Position numbers and translations under genes: made by a program. This document shows, piece after piece, positions 9,803 to 22,406 of a stretch of DNA of 64,000 nucleotides. The number at the start of each line of letters is the position of its first letter. The stretch's first letter is position 1. The notes beneath the pieces were generated by a model. It was not told the DNA's origin and ran no database searches. It saw nothing but the letters and a program-made list of their open reading frames with translations. The DNA comes from Scleromitrula shiraiana (lineage: Eukaryota; Ascomycota; Leotiomycetes; Helotiales; Sclerotiniaceae): assembly GCA_028455995.1 (NCBI GenBank), contig JABELC010000010.1:1576001-1640000 (forward strand), in the 5' to 3' direction.

Positions 9803-12389
9803 TCAATCCTCTTTCAAACCCGCAAGGAATGAAATAAACTGTTCCTCCGCCCCTTTATCCCTCGCCAACGCCGCACGAAACCATAACTCCAATGACGTAA
9901 ATTTACATTGACAAATCGGAATCGCATCGTTACCCCAAGTTGCACTTCCAATTCCCCGTTCCTTCCAAGAACTCGCTACCTCATCACTCGCGTTAAACAG
10001 ATTAACAATTCCATCTTTAGAATTACCCGTACATTCCGGGCATGAAAGAGTATTATAAGCATACGAGCAAACGGTAATAGAGCTCTTAAATAACCCCGGA
10101 AGTAGTAGGGGATTTAAAGTAGGACGAACCACCGGTTTTTGTTCAACTAATCGACATAATTGAGCAGCATGCCATAGGGCAGTCCTAGGATGTGGAGATA
10201 CCATCCAATCATTAAGACGAGCTTTGGTTTTCTGAGCAACCATACCACCTTCACCAGGTCGACATTTAAAACAACATCCTTGTCGTTGCATCAGTTTGAG
10301 TGGTGCGTGGATGGTAAGCGCTGATATATGCCATAGCATGAGATTTAGTTCAGGAAAGATTTGATCGATCTCATGACCAGGCGATCCGTTGCCTTGGTTA
10401 GAAGAACAATCGGTTTGCATACTATTTTTCCAGTGATTGAGTCGATCTTTGAATACATGAACATTACCCCACCGTTTAGATTCGATGATTAATTCGTCGT
10501 TTTCACAACAGCAGAATGCTTCTCGTGCCGTTTCCCATGTTCCTACCTGGAGAGAACAGAGTCCAAGATGATAATCGGCGTCTGTGAGGGGTTGTCGTCG
10601 ATCACCATCGTCGAGGATATCTCGCATGAGGAAACAAAATAGAGCCTTTTCTCGACCGGCTGGTTCATTCCATTGGAGACTACGTCGATCCTTTTCATTG
10701 GCGGCTTTCCAGAGATTAGTGGATTTTGGGAGTGGGATGCTGACTTCTTGGTAACGGATTGAAGGGGGATAGTCCATTAGTACGCTGACATAAGCATCTA
10801 CTCTAAGTGCTGAAAATGCTAGTCTAATCGTAGACAAGGAGGTTAGCAGATTTTGTTACACCTTTATTTGAAATCTCATACCTATGCAGTTGTTCTTGAA
10901 TTAACCAAGTATCAAATGGACAATCTCCAATCTCGTAATACGTATTTTGACCATTGAATATACCGGCATGTCGACATGTAGATATTAAAGTTCCATTAAA
11001 ATGAACGGCTTTCGATGCCATACTCTTTGACGTCTATTAATTTGTCAATTACGGATTGCCTGAGACCCACGTGAAGAATTATTGAGCATCTTATATTAAC
11101 TTACTAAAAAGCATGCAGTATATACAACACTTAACAAGAGAGCCTGTAAGTTATGTAATGAACATGGTGTGATCTCTTGATCAAATGAAAGATTGAATTC
11201 CTGTAAAACTTAGATTAGTTGAAATTCTGAACACTAAAGAAAAAGTCCCATACCGGTCTAGCTACTGTTATTGCGTCAAACACAAGTGAAGCAATCTTTG
11301 AATGTTCAGGATCATCATCTAACCAACTCGCAATCATCAACATAGATCCCAACAAAATTGGTGATACATTTCGTGAATCAAATGTCGATGCATGTAAGAT
11401 AGGCCAGTAGGGATGAACTTCATTAAAGTAAACTCGAAGAAGTCTATCCACCTGTAAATAATCTTGAGCAAGGTATCTTTGTAAATCCCCTGCTTGTTCT
11501 AGATCAGGAAGTCCAGATGATCGTGATACTGGTGAGTTCGATGTAAGTGTTGACATGGTTTTATCACTTGGATCCACATCATATAGTGGTAAGTTCATCC
11601 AAGGTTTGAAAGGTTCATTGATAGTGTGTAGAAAAAACGAGTTATCTTCAGATGCAATGGCAGGGAAGAATTCACCAACAGTTGCTCGTTCAATCTGATT
11701 TGGATCCCATGGAGAATATCCATTGGGTGTAATGTCATTGGGATAGAGCAAATTGATTGATGGATCCGAAAATGAAGTCAGAGTGGTGTTCGTTAATCCA
11801 GGTTGAAACCAAGGTTGTTGAAGACTCGGACTCGCCAATCCACTAATGTCATTGGATAGCTCGGGGGTAGTAATTGTACCAGTCGACGAGTTGACATTTT
11901 CGGGGTTCGGCTTTAAGCTCATGCCCGGATTTGTGCGACTTCTCCAACGTTCAGTGGTACGACTACACTCGGTAGATGTCCGGATACATGAACGACAAGG
12001 AGAATTATCGTCGCATTTAAGTTTCCGTTCATGACACGAAGCGCATGCAACCAAGGTACGTTTCGTGCTAGAATTCTGAGTATGATGATCTAGATGTCTT
12101 TTCAACACATCGCTAGAATCATGAAAACAGATGATCAGCTTGTACCACGTAATATTTTGGGAGAATCTAATAACCTTCTTGCATATCGTCGTCCACATAC
12201 AGGACATTCATGTTGAAGTTGTGGATCATGTGATCTGACATGTCGAGTCAAATGCTCTTTCCTAGTGAAAAGTTTTCCGCATCCAGGAATATTGCATTTG
12301 ATACGCCTTGTAATTTGTTTGGTTTGTGTTTGAGATATTGGAGGGCCTTGCGGGGTGATGTACGTAGTGGGAGATGTTATCTGTGCCAT
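9803..12389 (-). CDS. C2H2 + Zn2Cys6 fungal transcription factor
   Basis: Five minus-strand exons, 12389-12175, 12112-11254, 11200-11105, 11033-10882 and 10823-9803, encode 780 aa in one frame. Two C2H2 fingers come first: CNIPGCGKLF...HLTRHVRSH (residues 32-54) and CPVCGRRYARSDVLKRHLDHH (62-82), the second restored by splicing. A Zn2Cys6 cluster follows, with Cys at 95, 98, 105, 111, 114 and 121. The rest is a fungal-specific middle homology domain, including YFNEVHPYWPILH and, after splicing, EQLHRLAFSALRVDAY. It is a nuclear sequence-specific regulator. Its position beside oxidoreductase, tyrosinase, MFS and methyltransferase genes makes it a candidate local regulator, by inference only. 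All four introns are GT-AG. Confidence 0.9.
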
Positions 12390-13510
12390 ATTTCCCTAAG
12401 CAATCTTGCCGGTGGATTGTAACAATGTTGTGAGGTATGTAGTATAGATAGGCAATGTTATATTGAAAGAAGGAAGAATATGCAAACCGGAAATAGTTGA
12501 TGATTGGTGATTTTAGGCTGTAAGCCTGTAAGGGATTGACAAGTCGAAGTGATACAAGACTGGCGGTCAATTTCACGTTCTCGGCGTCTAGATGTTTCTT
12601 ACGTCTAGGTATTTCTTACGTCAATTATACTCATACAATTATAAATAAGGATTTGTTTTCAGTTTTATAAGAAATTTTCAACAAAGATCTATCAATTAAT
12701 TTTTGGATTGAAAAAATTCAAAAAGTAGAAATAGTAGACGACTTAACTCTTTGTTCAACTTGTCGTCTTCTTTGGTGTCGTTGTTGTCACATTAGCCTCA
12801 TACATTCTTTAGCCACAATACCAAGCCACCGTAAGATTTTCTTCAAGCAATTGAATGATTCTATTGCGTATTGATGACTTACATTTTGTAAGCTTAGAAA
12901 TCACCCGAGTTTATAGGAGCGGCGAGAAGGATAACTCATTCACTTATTATTAAATCTAAGCAACTGTGAATCTAAGATGCTATTGATTTTGATAGTCTGA
13001 TAATTCTAGTTCCCGTATCAACATCTCATATCATTAGTTAATTCTATTACTCATATAAATAAACACAATCGGTACCCCTCAAGTATCTACTAGTAGTATA
13101 TAGCTATACAACTGCAGGATTAATACCAAGACAATCGGTACATACCCGGCCCGATGTGGGATGACATGCCAAGTCCATGTGGGATGAAATATTCAGCTTT
13201 CTCTGGGACTTGATTACAAATAATTTTATGCGTAGATTTGTTATGTGTGAGGGATACCGGGGGGAAAACGAAGCAATCATGACTAAATTGATTCTCGGCT
13301 CCCCCACCCCCCCGCAGATGTCATTTACAATCAATATCACCTCATTATGCATCTCCAATCTCCAGCACGATACAAGTGCTACTTAAACCCCTCCAAAGTA
13401 ATGTTAATGAAGTATAATTCTTCAACCCCTCTTCTACAACTTTCAATAATTATCACCCTCTAACCTCAAATATCTATCAACTCCATCAAAGTCCATCAAA
13501 GTCCATCAAT
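12390..13510. other. divergent promoter region
   Basis: About 1.1 kb between the transcription factor (-) and the NmrA-like gene (+). It is AT-rich with no supported gene. Just before the NmrA-like ATG, 13485-13510 holds about three copies of TCCATCAAAG. Confidence 0.45.
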
Positions 13511-14474
13511 ATGAGCTCTATCACAAAAGTAGTGCTCGCTGGTGTAAGTTTACGAATGAATTCCACAATGTAGTACTCCGAGATCTTAACTAATACCAAA
13601 TCTTACATAGGCCACCGGCAACCTTGGTCCAACAATTCTTCAACAACTTATCGAATCCAAAAGCTTCGAAGTTACGGTTTTCACCAGACCAGCCAGCACA
13701 CATACATTCCCAGAATCCGTTAAAGTAAAGGAAGTCGATTATGAGTCCCTCGATTCCCTCACCACCGCCCTCACCGGTCAAGATGCAGTAGTATCCACCC
13801 TCGCAGCTACCGCCTTAGATAAACAACTTCTCCTCATCGAAGCCGCCGCCAAAGCTCACGTGAAGCGATTCATCCCATCCGAATTTGGTTCTGATACCAC
13901 CTTACCGAAAACTGGTGCTTTACCAGTCTTCGTACCAAAAGTTCAAGTACAAGAAGCACTTAAGAAACAAGTTTCATCTGGTCTATCATATACTGTTATC
14001 GTCAACGGCCCATTCCTCGATTGGGGTATCTTGGTTGGATTTATTGTTAGTGTCAAGGGAAAGTTTATTAATCTAGTTGATGGTGGAGATCGTACTTTCA
14101 GCGCTACTACTCTTCCAAGTATTGGAAAGACAGTTGTTGGAGTTCTCAAGCACCCAGAAGAGACAAAGAACCGTACAGTATATGTTCACAGTACCGCAAC
14201 AACCTTGAAAAAGATTTTGGGTTATGCTAAGAACGCTGTTGGTTCTGAAGGTTGGACTGAAGCCCCTGTTAAAAGTGAGGAATTGCTTGCAGGAGCTTGG
14301 GCTGCATTGAAGGAACCTCAGCCGAGTCCAGATAAATTTGTTTTCCCATTTATACAAACTTCAATTTGGGGTGAAGGATATGGATCGCACTTCCAGAATG
14401 TGGACAATGAGTTGTTAGATATTCCAGTATTGACGGATGCTGAATTGGAGAAGTTGGTCGCTAGCTATGCATAG
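13511..14474 (+). CDS. NmrA-like / isoflavone reductase-like NAD(P)-binding protein
   Basis: Exons 13511-13543 and 13611-14474 encode 298 aa. The intron splits the dinucleotide-binding motif: exon 1 ends VVLAG and exon 2 begins ATGNLG, together the GATGNLG Rossmann signature near residues 10-17. Further family marks are a beta-strand/Arg segment VTVFTRPAS, the DAVVSTLA strand, and AHVKRFIPSEFGSDT, the conserved PSEFG block of isoflavone reductase-like (PCBER/NmrA) proteins. It should bind NADP(H) in the cytosol and either reduce an aromatic substrate or act as a redox sensor. Length is typical for the family. It is transcribed away from the zinc-finger regulator across a shared promoter region, so joint control is possible but unshown. 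Confidence 0.88.
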
Positions 14475-15165
14475 TCGAATGACATCATGATGATACTCAT
14501 GTCAGGTGGCCTTCTTTCATGAAAGAACTTACTTCTTTCTATTCTAAAGATTAGTAGCGCCAATAAAAATATTCAAATGCTTTGATCTTAGACTGAATTG
14601 ATATGAATGATGCTAGTGCCAGAAATATCATGTGGAATGAAGTTAGCAAAGAACAAATAGAATACAACGTCATATTTCAGGTATTTGTAAAACTATACAA
14701 ACATTCAAATCGAATTGTATGAATTGTATTGTTGTCACACAAAAAGGAGCATAGTCAAGAGCTTGTCGATTGATCTATCTAGAGGGGGAGCGAAGCTCCC
14801 TCTATATATACTACGATATGACGCTAAAGGGTGTGGAGCACCTGAGGGTGATCACATTCTTTTGTGGCAATTGCTTAATCTAATTTTGAATAATTATGTA
14901 CCTCTATTTGATATTAATAGTTGGAAGCTCTCTATCATTCAAATATATATGAATTCTAGCATGGTTAAATAATAAAACCACATACGTCCGAGTGTGCCTC
15001 CCCCTGATATACGCGATCATCCATTAAGCCAAGAACAGTCCATTAAATGATTGTGTGAACATCTAATTCTATTTCTACAACCATTATCAACAAAAAATTC
15101 AGTTGCATCAAATGTAAAGTGCCTCCAGTCCCGATACAACTCCCAACATCTAGTTAAGCGTACAC
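14475..15165. other. convergent intergenic region
   Basis: Lies between the 3' ends of the NmrA-like and tyrosinase genes. It contains the repeat copy at 14734-14830; otherwise no gene is supported. Confidence 0.45.
14734..14830 (+). repeat. MITE-like repeat, copy A (degenerate)
   Basis: Matches, in inverted orientation, the element at 54642-54744. Both contain GTCACACAAAA, then ATTGATCT, then GAAGCTCCCTCTATATATAC, in that order and at similar spacing. Copy A also carries a hairpin, AGAGGGGGAGC / GCTCCCTCT, at 14781-14803. Its ends are degraded relative to copy B. No coding capacity is present. Confidence 0.7.
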
Positions 15166-16552
15166 TTAAACATAAACATAACAGAATGGCCCATCAAGCG
15201 TTGAGACCAAATTCCCCACTTGTTGCGACTGTCCCAAAACCCCATAATCAATCGTAGTATTCAAAGTAACATTAGGACTGGGAGGATCTACACAAAGTGA
15301 ACAGTATTAGCATATTATATCACTCAAGCAAAGGAATGATAAGAACCCACCATTAAACGCCGTACTAGTCCCATAAACCATACTTGTCCTATTCCCCGCA
15401 TTTAAACTCTGCCAAAGACTCCAAACCCTATCAACCATAGCATGATGCAACCAAAACGCCGGATCCCCCGCACTAGCATAAGCATCCAAACCCAATCCAC
15501 CCATTGCAAAATGTCCTCCCGCATGTACACCATCTAGAGCCTCTAAATTCGTATCGAAACACAAAAGATCATTACATCCATTTATCAATCGTACGATATC
15601 TGTCGGTTTAGTGTTGTTAGACCATTGAGACGATAGATCGCGGGATAGACAGCGTGGGTTATAGCCGAGTCCGTGGTCGGGTCCGTAGGGTGCGTAGGCT
15701 ACGGGGCCGAGATTTACTTTGTAGTTTGAGAAGGGCCCGGATATGCATCCTCCACCTGTGGCGGGCGGGATGGATAATGTTAGGCCGAAGGCGCTGATAG
15801 TTGTGCTGTTGTGGGGTATAGGTTTTCCGTTGCTTCCTAAGGAGGTGGGGGAGCCATCAAACACTGTTGATTTTCGTGGATCTTGCCAGGAGATGGTCCA
15901 ATCCCAGTATGGTTGATATCCTGTATAGCCACATTCTTCTCGGAGAGCTTTTTCATAGAGATAGAGGAAATGCCGATGGAAGTGGAAGAACAGTCCCTGT
16001 TTGAGAATCATTAGTGGGTATATCCATTGGACTCAACAGGATATTGTATCCATATTGCTTACACTAAAGTGAACATTTGGCGTGAGTTTGATATGATGAG
16101 CACTAAAATCATCATATCGACTCCTTGCGCCAGGTACATCTGCTTTCGAACTTCTCGGTGGTTTAGATTGTAAACATTGAACAGCTCTAATATACTCCTT
16201 TCGAGAGCTTGGAGATAATGAGCCCCTGAAACAAGTCTCTCAGTTAGATTCTATTCCAATTGATCTTGGGAGAGAAAATGTACCATTCTTGACGCTTGAC
16301 TATATTCTTCGATGTGCAACCTCTCTTATGTGTTTTGATAGTATCGAAAACATAATCATTATACTGTCTTGACCATTGGGAAATTTGCCTAGCAGCAGCA
16401 TCTTGCGTATGATCGCCATGATTTCCATAACCACTTGCATTAGCATGAATTGTACCACCATTGAATCCATAGTCTTTTGAACTTAGGGGAATTGCATCAA
16501 CAAGATATCCCAGAGTGGAGATAACGCAGAAAGAAATAGTAGTGAGCTTCAT
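15166..16552 (-). CDS. secreted tyrosinase (type-3 copper)
   Basis: Four minus-strand exons, 16552-16284, 16225-16063, 15996-15351 and 15287-15166, encode 399 aa. Residues 1-20 form a signal peptide (MKLTTISFCVISTLGYLVDA). The CuA region is HHIKLTPNVHFS joined by splicing to GLFFHFHRHFLYLYE (about 133-159). CuB is GVHAGGHF (His302, His306) plus DPAFWLHHAMVDRVW (His328/329), the tyrosinase signature. The enzyme should oxidise monophenols or diphenols to quinones outside the cell or in the secretory pathway, e.g. in pigment formation. It is a short form that ends about 65 residues after CuB, with no long C-terminal shielding domain. Two Cys-rich segments and several N-glycosylation sequons fit secretion. 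Confidence 0.92.
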
Positions 16553-17956
16553 CTTGTCGAGAAATGTTGATCTGTGAGTGCAGTTTGTGGAATAACATCT
16601 CGCCAGTGGAATACGAACTCCCTTTTGTATGAATTTATTTTGAGCATCTGTGCCGCGCGAACCCGAGTCTCAAATTTTCCCCTTTTCTCATCCCCTGAGG
16701 TTCTGAACACATTCCATATCTTAATCTGACACCATCTATCGTGATCGATACCAAAAAGATTCAGCCGTCTAGCCGAATACCTACTTATTTCGTGAGTACA
16801 AAAAGGCTGTGCTTATATCGTCAGCCCATCGCCATCGAAATCGTCGTCATTAACAACGACGCTGTAAACGAGTAACCTATCAACCGCTCAACTCACCAAA
16901 TATTGAACAAGGAAGGAATCCTTCTAGTTGGAGCCAGTCATTATAGATCAGAATGTGCTAATACTACACCAAAACGTGGTGATGCGGCGTATTGTCCGAA
17001 ACAAATAATACAACATGGTTATAGTGTTTTTCAATCATCAACGGCTATGTCAGGTTCCATTCTCTTGTCAGCTGATGACGACGAGACTCATTTCTAAGAC
17101 AAGATAAAGGGACATCCCGACAATAAACCCTTATCACCCCTCAGAAGGTTCAAAGGATGAAGCGAAAGCGAATGGAACAGATACTGGTATTAGTGGCGGA
17201 CAAAATTTTGAAGGTGGAATATTTGTAGAAAATAATAAACGCCTGAATTGTTTACTAAGATATGCATGTCATCGCATATGTAATGCAAGGGCTATCGAAC
17301 CATATGAGTGCATATTTAACTCATTTCTCACTCACACTCTCACTCTCTTGGCACCATTCATCATATTCTTGGTAAAACGTGTTGATCAGGGAAACCCACG
17401 TTTGCTGTAGTCAGATGGCGAATGCGGTGTTACAATGCCAAATATGTAAGATCATGCCCATACGAAGATGAGATGATCTTCAGGAACAACACTTTCTAAA
17501 ATATTAGATAATTATCCCGATGATGACGGTGGGGTACGAAGAACAATGTCTCATTTTACCTCTCAAATGATCGGGGACATTCCGTAGCATTGGGCTTATC
17601 TCAAGCCTTATCCCACATATGCCGAATAATACGCATGGGGGCGGCAAGGAGGGGAAACAATTTTCTCGGCGTTCAGAATCTTCTTCAGGATTTTCTTCAT
17701 GATGGCACTCTAGCTTACTCAGAAATGTTCATCCCTGTGCTTGCCTTCTACAGACATGAGGATTCGAGAAGCAAATGCCATGAGAACGCGTCTTCTTCAG
17801 TTATATGACCATGATGTTCCTGGTGTTGAAGAAGTACAAATTAGAAGTGGATTCCCACAAAGTTCTTCAGCATCCAATCACGAGAACTAGTACGGATTAA
17901 AAGTATCTGCTTTCAGTTGCCTTACATTCTATCAAGTCCTACTCTAGTTTCTTGAA
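16553..17956. other. intergenic with possible gene scraps
   Basis: Divergent region between the tyrosinase and the small secreted protein. Short coding-like stretches occur (for instance about 44 codons from ATG 17757, containing LLQLYDHDVPGVEEVQI) but do not join into a gene. It may hold an old relic; nothing is called firmly. Confidence 0.35.
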
Positions 17957-18785
17957 ATGAAGTTCCCACTATTCCTGTCTCTAGCTCTCCTAACAACCAC
18001 CGCACTGGCATCCTCGCGACAAGGCCGCGGATATTTCCTCCCTAAATGTTCCACCAACTCCGCCCTACCTTGTGCTTGTCCCGCCGGAACAGATTACTGG
18101 GAATCATCCACATGGGCGGTTATCGGAGCTTCAGCCAAGGATGTCAAAAATCTAATTATGGATTGTAAGTTTCTAGTATATTATCTAATCGTGTGCATGT
18201 GGAACTAATTCAATTCTGTAAAGACTACAAGTGTGCTTGGCTTGGTGTCGTTCCATATGAAACTCACGGTCCCGATAATACACCGGGCTTGTCGATTCGT
18301 ACTTCGAACTTACCGACTAAAGTTGGGACTTACAGTATCACTGAGAAGGTAAATCTGATCAAGTCTCTATAAAGTATCGACACCCACTAACTCAACCCTT
18401 CTTACAATACCCATAGTTGACCGACCTTACAATTGACTCTCGTTCTGGGTTCTTTGAAAGATTTGAACAGCTTGCCTCCACTGTTCCTGTCGAGTATCAA
18501 TCTGGAAATGGTTCATTCAGTGGATACTGGGTTACTTTGGAAACTTCATATATCTTCCAGTATGAGACAGCTGTAAGATGGAGTATATATGCTTGTGAGA
18601 CTGGACACGCGCGAAGTAAGTACTGGACTATCATATATATGAACGGATGAGCGCTAACAATCATTTTAGACTTCGCAGTCTTCCATGAAAATGCTCTTAA
18701 GAATGCAACGAGTATTTTGGCTGCTCAAGGAAAAATTAAGGGTACTAACATTGCACCATATTCCTACCAGAACTTTCAAATCTAG
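17957..18785 (+). CDS. small secreted protein, unknown function
   Basis: Four exons, 17957-18164, 18224-18348, 18417-18615 and 18670-18785, encode 215 aa. Residues 1-18 are a clear signal peptide (MKFPLFLSLALLTTTALA). The mature protein starts with a Cys-rich segment (PKCSTNSALPCACPAGTDYW), has further Cys in KCAWLGVVP and YACETGHAR, and no membrane segment. I recognise no catalytic motif. The splice joins keep frame through all three GT-AG introns and end at a natural TAG. A secreted, cysteine-containing, intron-bearing protein of this size is often treated as an effector or wall-associated candidate in plant-associated fungi; that role is inference. Confidence 0.8.
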
Positions 18786-19306
18786 GAGAGCCTGGATTGG
18801 CATAAATTAGATGGTCTGATATGAGCCAGATAGAATTAAATTCAACCAGGTGGAGATAATTCTAAAGTAGTTACTAGTACTAGATACATTACAATTATTC
18901 GAAATTACTTTCTCCAGAATGCTTCGCGCCAGTGTAGATCTACTTGAATATCTGAATCTTTATGCTCCATCTTAAAAGAAACATGGCGTAGGAACAAAGC
19001 CGAAAGGTATTCAGATGACCTGGAGATATGAACTCATTTGTGTATGGAATGAAGCACGTCATCCTCAACAAATTCATTTCTTTTAAAGTGTTTCGAATGC
19101 ACTTCAAATGATTATAGAATTGTAATATACCAGCTGATCAAAAACCCAATTTTATTGTGCCATAAAGATTTTTCTGACGTTGACCAACCCAGACAAATGA
19201 AAATTACCCCAACGCCTAAACAATTTTGTATCACTATGTAATGATGGTTTATCATAATGACAGAGAATATTCAATCAAACCTTTCCAATAAAAACCCCGC
19301 ACTAAA
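18786..19306. other. convergent intergenic region
   Basis: Lies between the 3' ends of the secreted-protein and MFS genes. AT-rich; no feature seen. Confidence 0.45.
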
Positions 19307-21099
19307 TTAAGCTCTTTCTCTCGCATCTAAATCATCTTCAGCCCAACCATCCCTGGTATCCTTGGGTATACGAACGAATACCACACCAATAATAAGAGCA
19401 GCACTTGCTAAGCCAACTCCGAGATATGCAGCACTATGATACCCTTTCAAAAGATCCTCTCCATTATTATTGGTATGAACTTCCACAGTTCCGGCGATAC
19501 CAAGACCAGTACTGAGACCGTAGCCTAGCAGAGTACCAATCAAAGAACCTGCAACACCTTGATGTTTCATCGGAACGGTATTGCTTGCGATAATCTGAGC
19601 ACTGGTGGTGATCAAATCGATAGTGAATGCTGATATGAACATTGCCGGGAATGCCATTGCCCAATAAGTTAAGTGGGCTGGAATTGTAGCCAGAAGAACA
19701 TTGATAGTGACCATAGCTAAACAACCCATCCCAATAATCACTTGGGCTGGTACTCGAGGGACTAACCAAGCAGCAAAGAAAGCAACTGCGCATCCAACAA
19801 TTGTCAATGGTAAATATTGAACACCAGTCATGATGAGACTATCTCCGCGGATATTTTGCATGTAAGCATTCATATACCAGAAGTAGATACCCAAACTCAT
19901 GAAAGAGAAGAAGATTGCTAGCATGAGTAATCCGAATGAAGGTGCTGTCCAAATGTTGAATGGTAAAATAGGTTCCTTGGCAACTTTCATCTCCCAATAT
20001 ACAAATCCGGCGAAATGGATGACGGATAAAATCAGAAGGACAATTTCATATGGACTATCCCACCCGACAAGTGGTGCTTGGCTGTAAGAAATGTCAGAAC
20101 GTTGATCATATTATGATGCGGTGAAGAATACATACTTCCAAACGAAATTGAATAGAATGAGAGCGCCAACTCCCAAATACGAACCAACCCAATCCACACT
20201 ACCATTTGGATCAATCGGTCTATCCGCATCTACTGTGATGATTGCGATACCGTACACCACAAAACCTAATAAGCCACTAAGACAAGTCAGCAACCTTGGA
20301 AGATAATCATCACCTAAGCAATTAGTAACTTACAGCATTAAAAATAACCACTTCCAATCAGATAATTGAATGATGATTGCGCCGATAAGTGAACCACCGG
20401 CCGCACCAACTGGTGCCATGGCGCCGAATAACGCAAATCCAAGATTGCGCTTTTTCCCTGGTGGAAAAGTGATCCCAAGCAAGGCAACAATATTTGGGAT
20501 CATGATGCCTCCACCAATTCCACATAAACCTCTCATAATACACATGGAGATCAAGTTGTTTGAATATCCGCCACATAAAGCCCACATTGTCCACCATACA
20601 CAACCAGCTGTAAAGACTGCCTTATGACCGTATATTGAACCAAGTCGACCACCTGCAGAGGAAAAAATATACGTTAGCATTTCATGGAATAATTTCAATC
20701 TCTGGCAAGTTCCAGATACATACCGATAAGTACAAATGTTCCTTGCGTCAATGGATATGATGCAACGATCCAAACAGATTCAGCTTCTGTTGCGCCCAGA
20801 GCAGCTCCAATAGCAAAACTAGAGTTGATGCCAGCACCCAAAGGTATCATTTGAACAAGTTGAGTTAGGGTGATGAAGACCATAAACAAATTTTGTCTTA
20901 ATTCGCTTGGTGGATCCTTTTTCGAGGGTGTATTGCTAGTATTGCTTCCATCTTCGAGAAAAGTACCATCATTCATTGGGATCGGGGTGAAGATTTCTTT
21001 ACTATTATCTTGGGAAACTTCTGTAGGTTGAGAAGAGGAAACCGGTCGAGCCATTTCACTACTATCACGTAGCTTCGTTTCTGGATGTTCTTGATCCAT
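19307..21099 (-). CDS. MFS transporter, DHA2-like drug/H+ antiporter family
   Basis: Four minus-strand exons, 21099-20724, 20652-20334, 20276-20136 and 20081-19307, encode 536 aa. A hydrophilic N-terminal tail of about 70 residues precedes the first membrane span (NLFMVFITLTQLVQMIP). Motif A in loop 2-3 reads GGRLGSIYGHK, restored by splicing. Motif C-like GAMAPVGAAGGSLIGA sits in span 5. The total number of spans appears to be 12-14, as in DHA2 pumps of the aminotriazole-resistance type. It probably exports a small molecule or toxin across the plasma membrane; the substrate is unknown. For intron 2 I chose the acceptor at 20277 because a GCTGAC branch site lies just before it and the 57-nt intron is a normal length. 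Confidence 0.9.
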
Positions 21100-22406
21100 G
21101 TTGAAGGACTTTGAAGAAGTTATTAAAATTAAAGAGCTCCAAATCTTTTATTTAACATTCGATAAGATGGTTGGATATGGAAGGAATCATCAACAGTGTT
21201 GAATTAGTTGAAGAACTTAATAAGAAACGGAAACAGAGGCAGAAGAATGTAGAGTTTCTAAGGGAGAATATTTCATTTTGCTCATTCGGTTGTTTCACTA
21301 CCCATTTGCTTTCCAACTGTTGATTATACACATCGGTATCCTCTGCTTATTTGGATAGATTTTATGAAAAGCCGAGGGGGGGTGTAAGTAATACATGATT
21401 TGAAATTAGAAGGTGAATATGAATCACCCTTTTTAATTGGAAATTCAACATATCAATTGAAAACAGTAAAAAAGGGTGTGATTAGGTTGACTGCCGGAAA
21501 TATTGAATATTCGAATAAGGCTTAGAAAGCTAACATGGCCCATGTGGGATGGATGTTGCATTATGTGGGAGCCGTATATTTTGCTGTATAAATGCCTTAG
21601 GTATTAACAAATCAATTTACAATCCATGGACATATCACTTCCCGAGGCTTATTTATCTATGTACCTACGATATATGCAATTCCCTGGACCCTGGACTAGT
21701 AGCTGTGCAAAGTTGCGATCCTTAGATGCTTCTGTTACTGTAGACAGTACCTCTAGACCGAGGTTATATCGAACTAATTAGCCTAAATAGGGACCGGGAT
21801 ATTAGGTGGGCATATGTTCATCATCGTGTACATTCTCTGAATAGAGTTAGCACAATCTTGACTACATCTAGCATTGCTTACCTAGGTAGGCGGCTTCAAA
21901 TACAAGGCGCGTTCGGATACGCGCTCTTAAAGTAGTACAGGTGGAGTAGTGAGCTCGGACGCCTGGCTTATATAATACGGATACTCGCTTATATAGCCGG
22001 TGCATTGCAGACATCATACTAAAATCTGACCAGCTATACGAAAAACCTTCCTTCTTCCAAATTCTTTCCAAGCTCACTACCGCTACCAAGTCACCGCCAT
22101 CCACCTCGTTCAAGTGAAACTTTTATCCCACATACAGGGCTACATGGCATTAAGATAGACAAGGTATTTTAGATAGAATGATAGGATAGAACAGCAAGGC
22201 TGTGAGATAGGCTAAGCAGCCTCTCATTCCGCCGTTACACGCGTGAGGAACAAATGTTGGATTGCAATATGTTATGATAGTTTGTTTTCCCAGTTTCTTT
22301 CAGCTTTTTCTTTTTCATTATTACAATCGAATTCATCTTACTTCGAAAGTATACCCTCACTCTATACCAGATCAAAAACTTCTTTATATACCAAATACAT
22401 TTCAAT
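21100..22406. other. divergent promoter region (MFS / methyltransferase)
   Basis: About 1.3 kb between divergently transcribed genes. AT-rich with no supported coding sequence and no clear repeat. Confidence 0.45.

Noticed and set aside
14781..14803. Hairpin as an intrinsic terminator
   Set aside because: Fungal nuclear genes do not use bacterial-type terminators, and the hairpin is part of a dispersed repeat.
16903..17891. Possible gene between the tyrosinase and the secreted protein
   Set aside because: Short coding-like scraps in different frames with no joining splice sites or recognised domain.
20277..20333. Alternative shorter intron (39 nt, acceptor at 20295) in the MFS gene
   Set aside because: Too short for these introns; the 57-nt version keeps the same frame and has a proper branch site.
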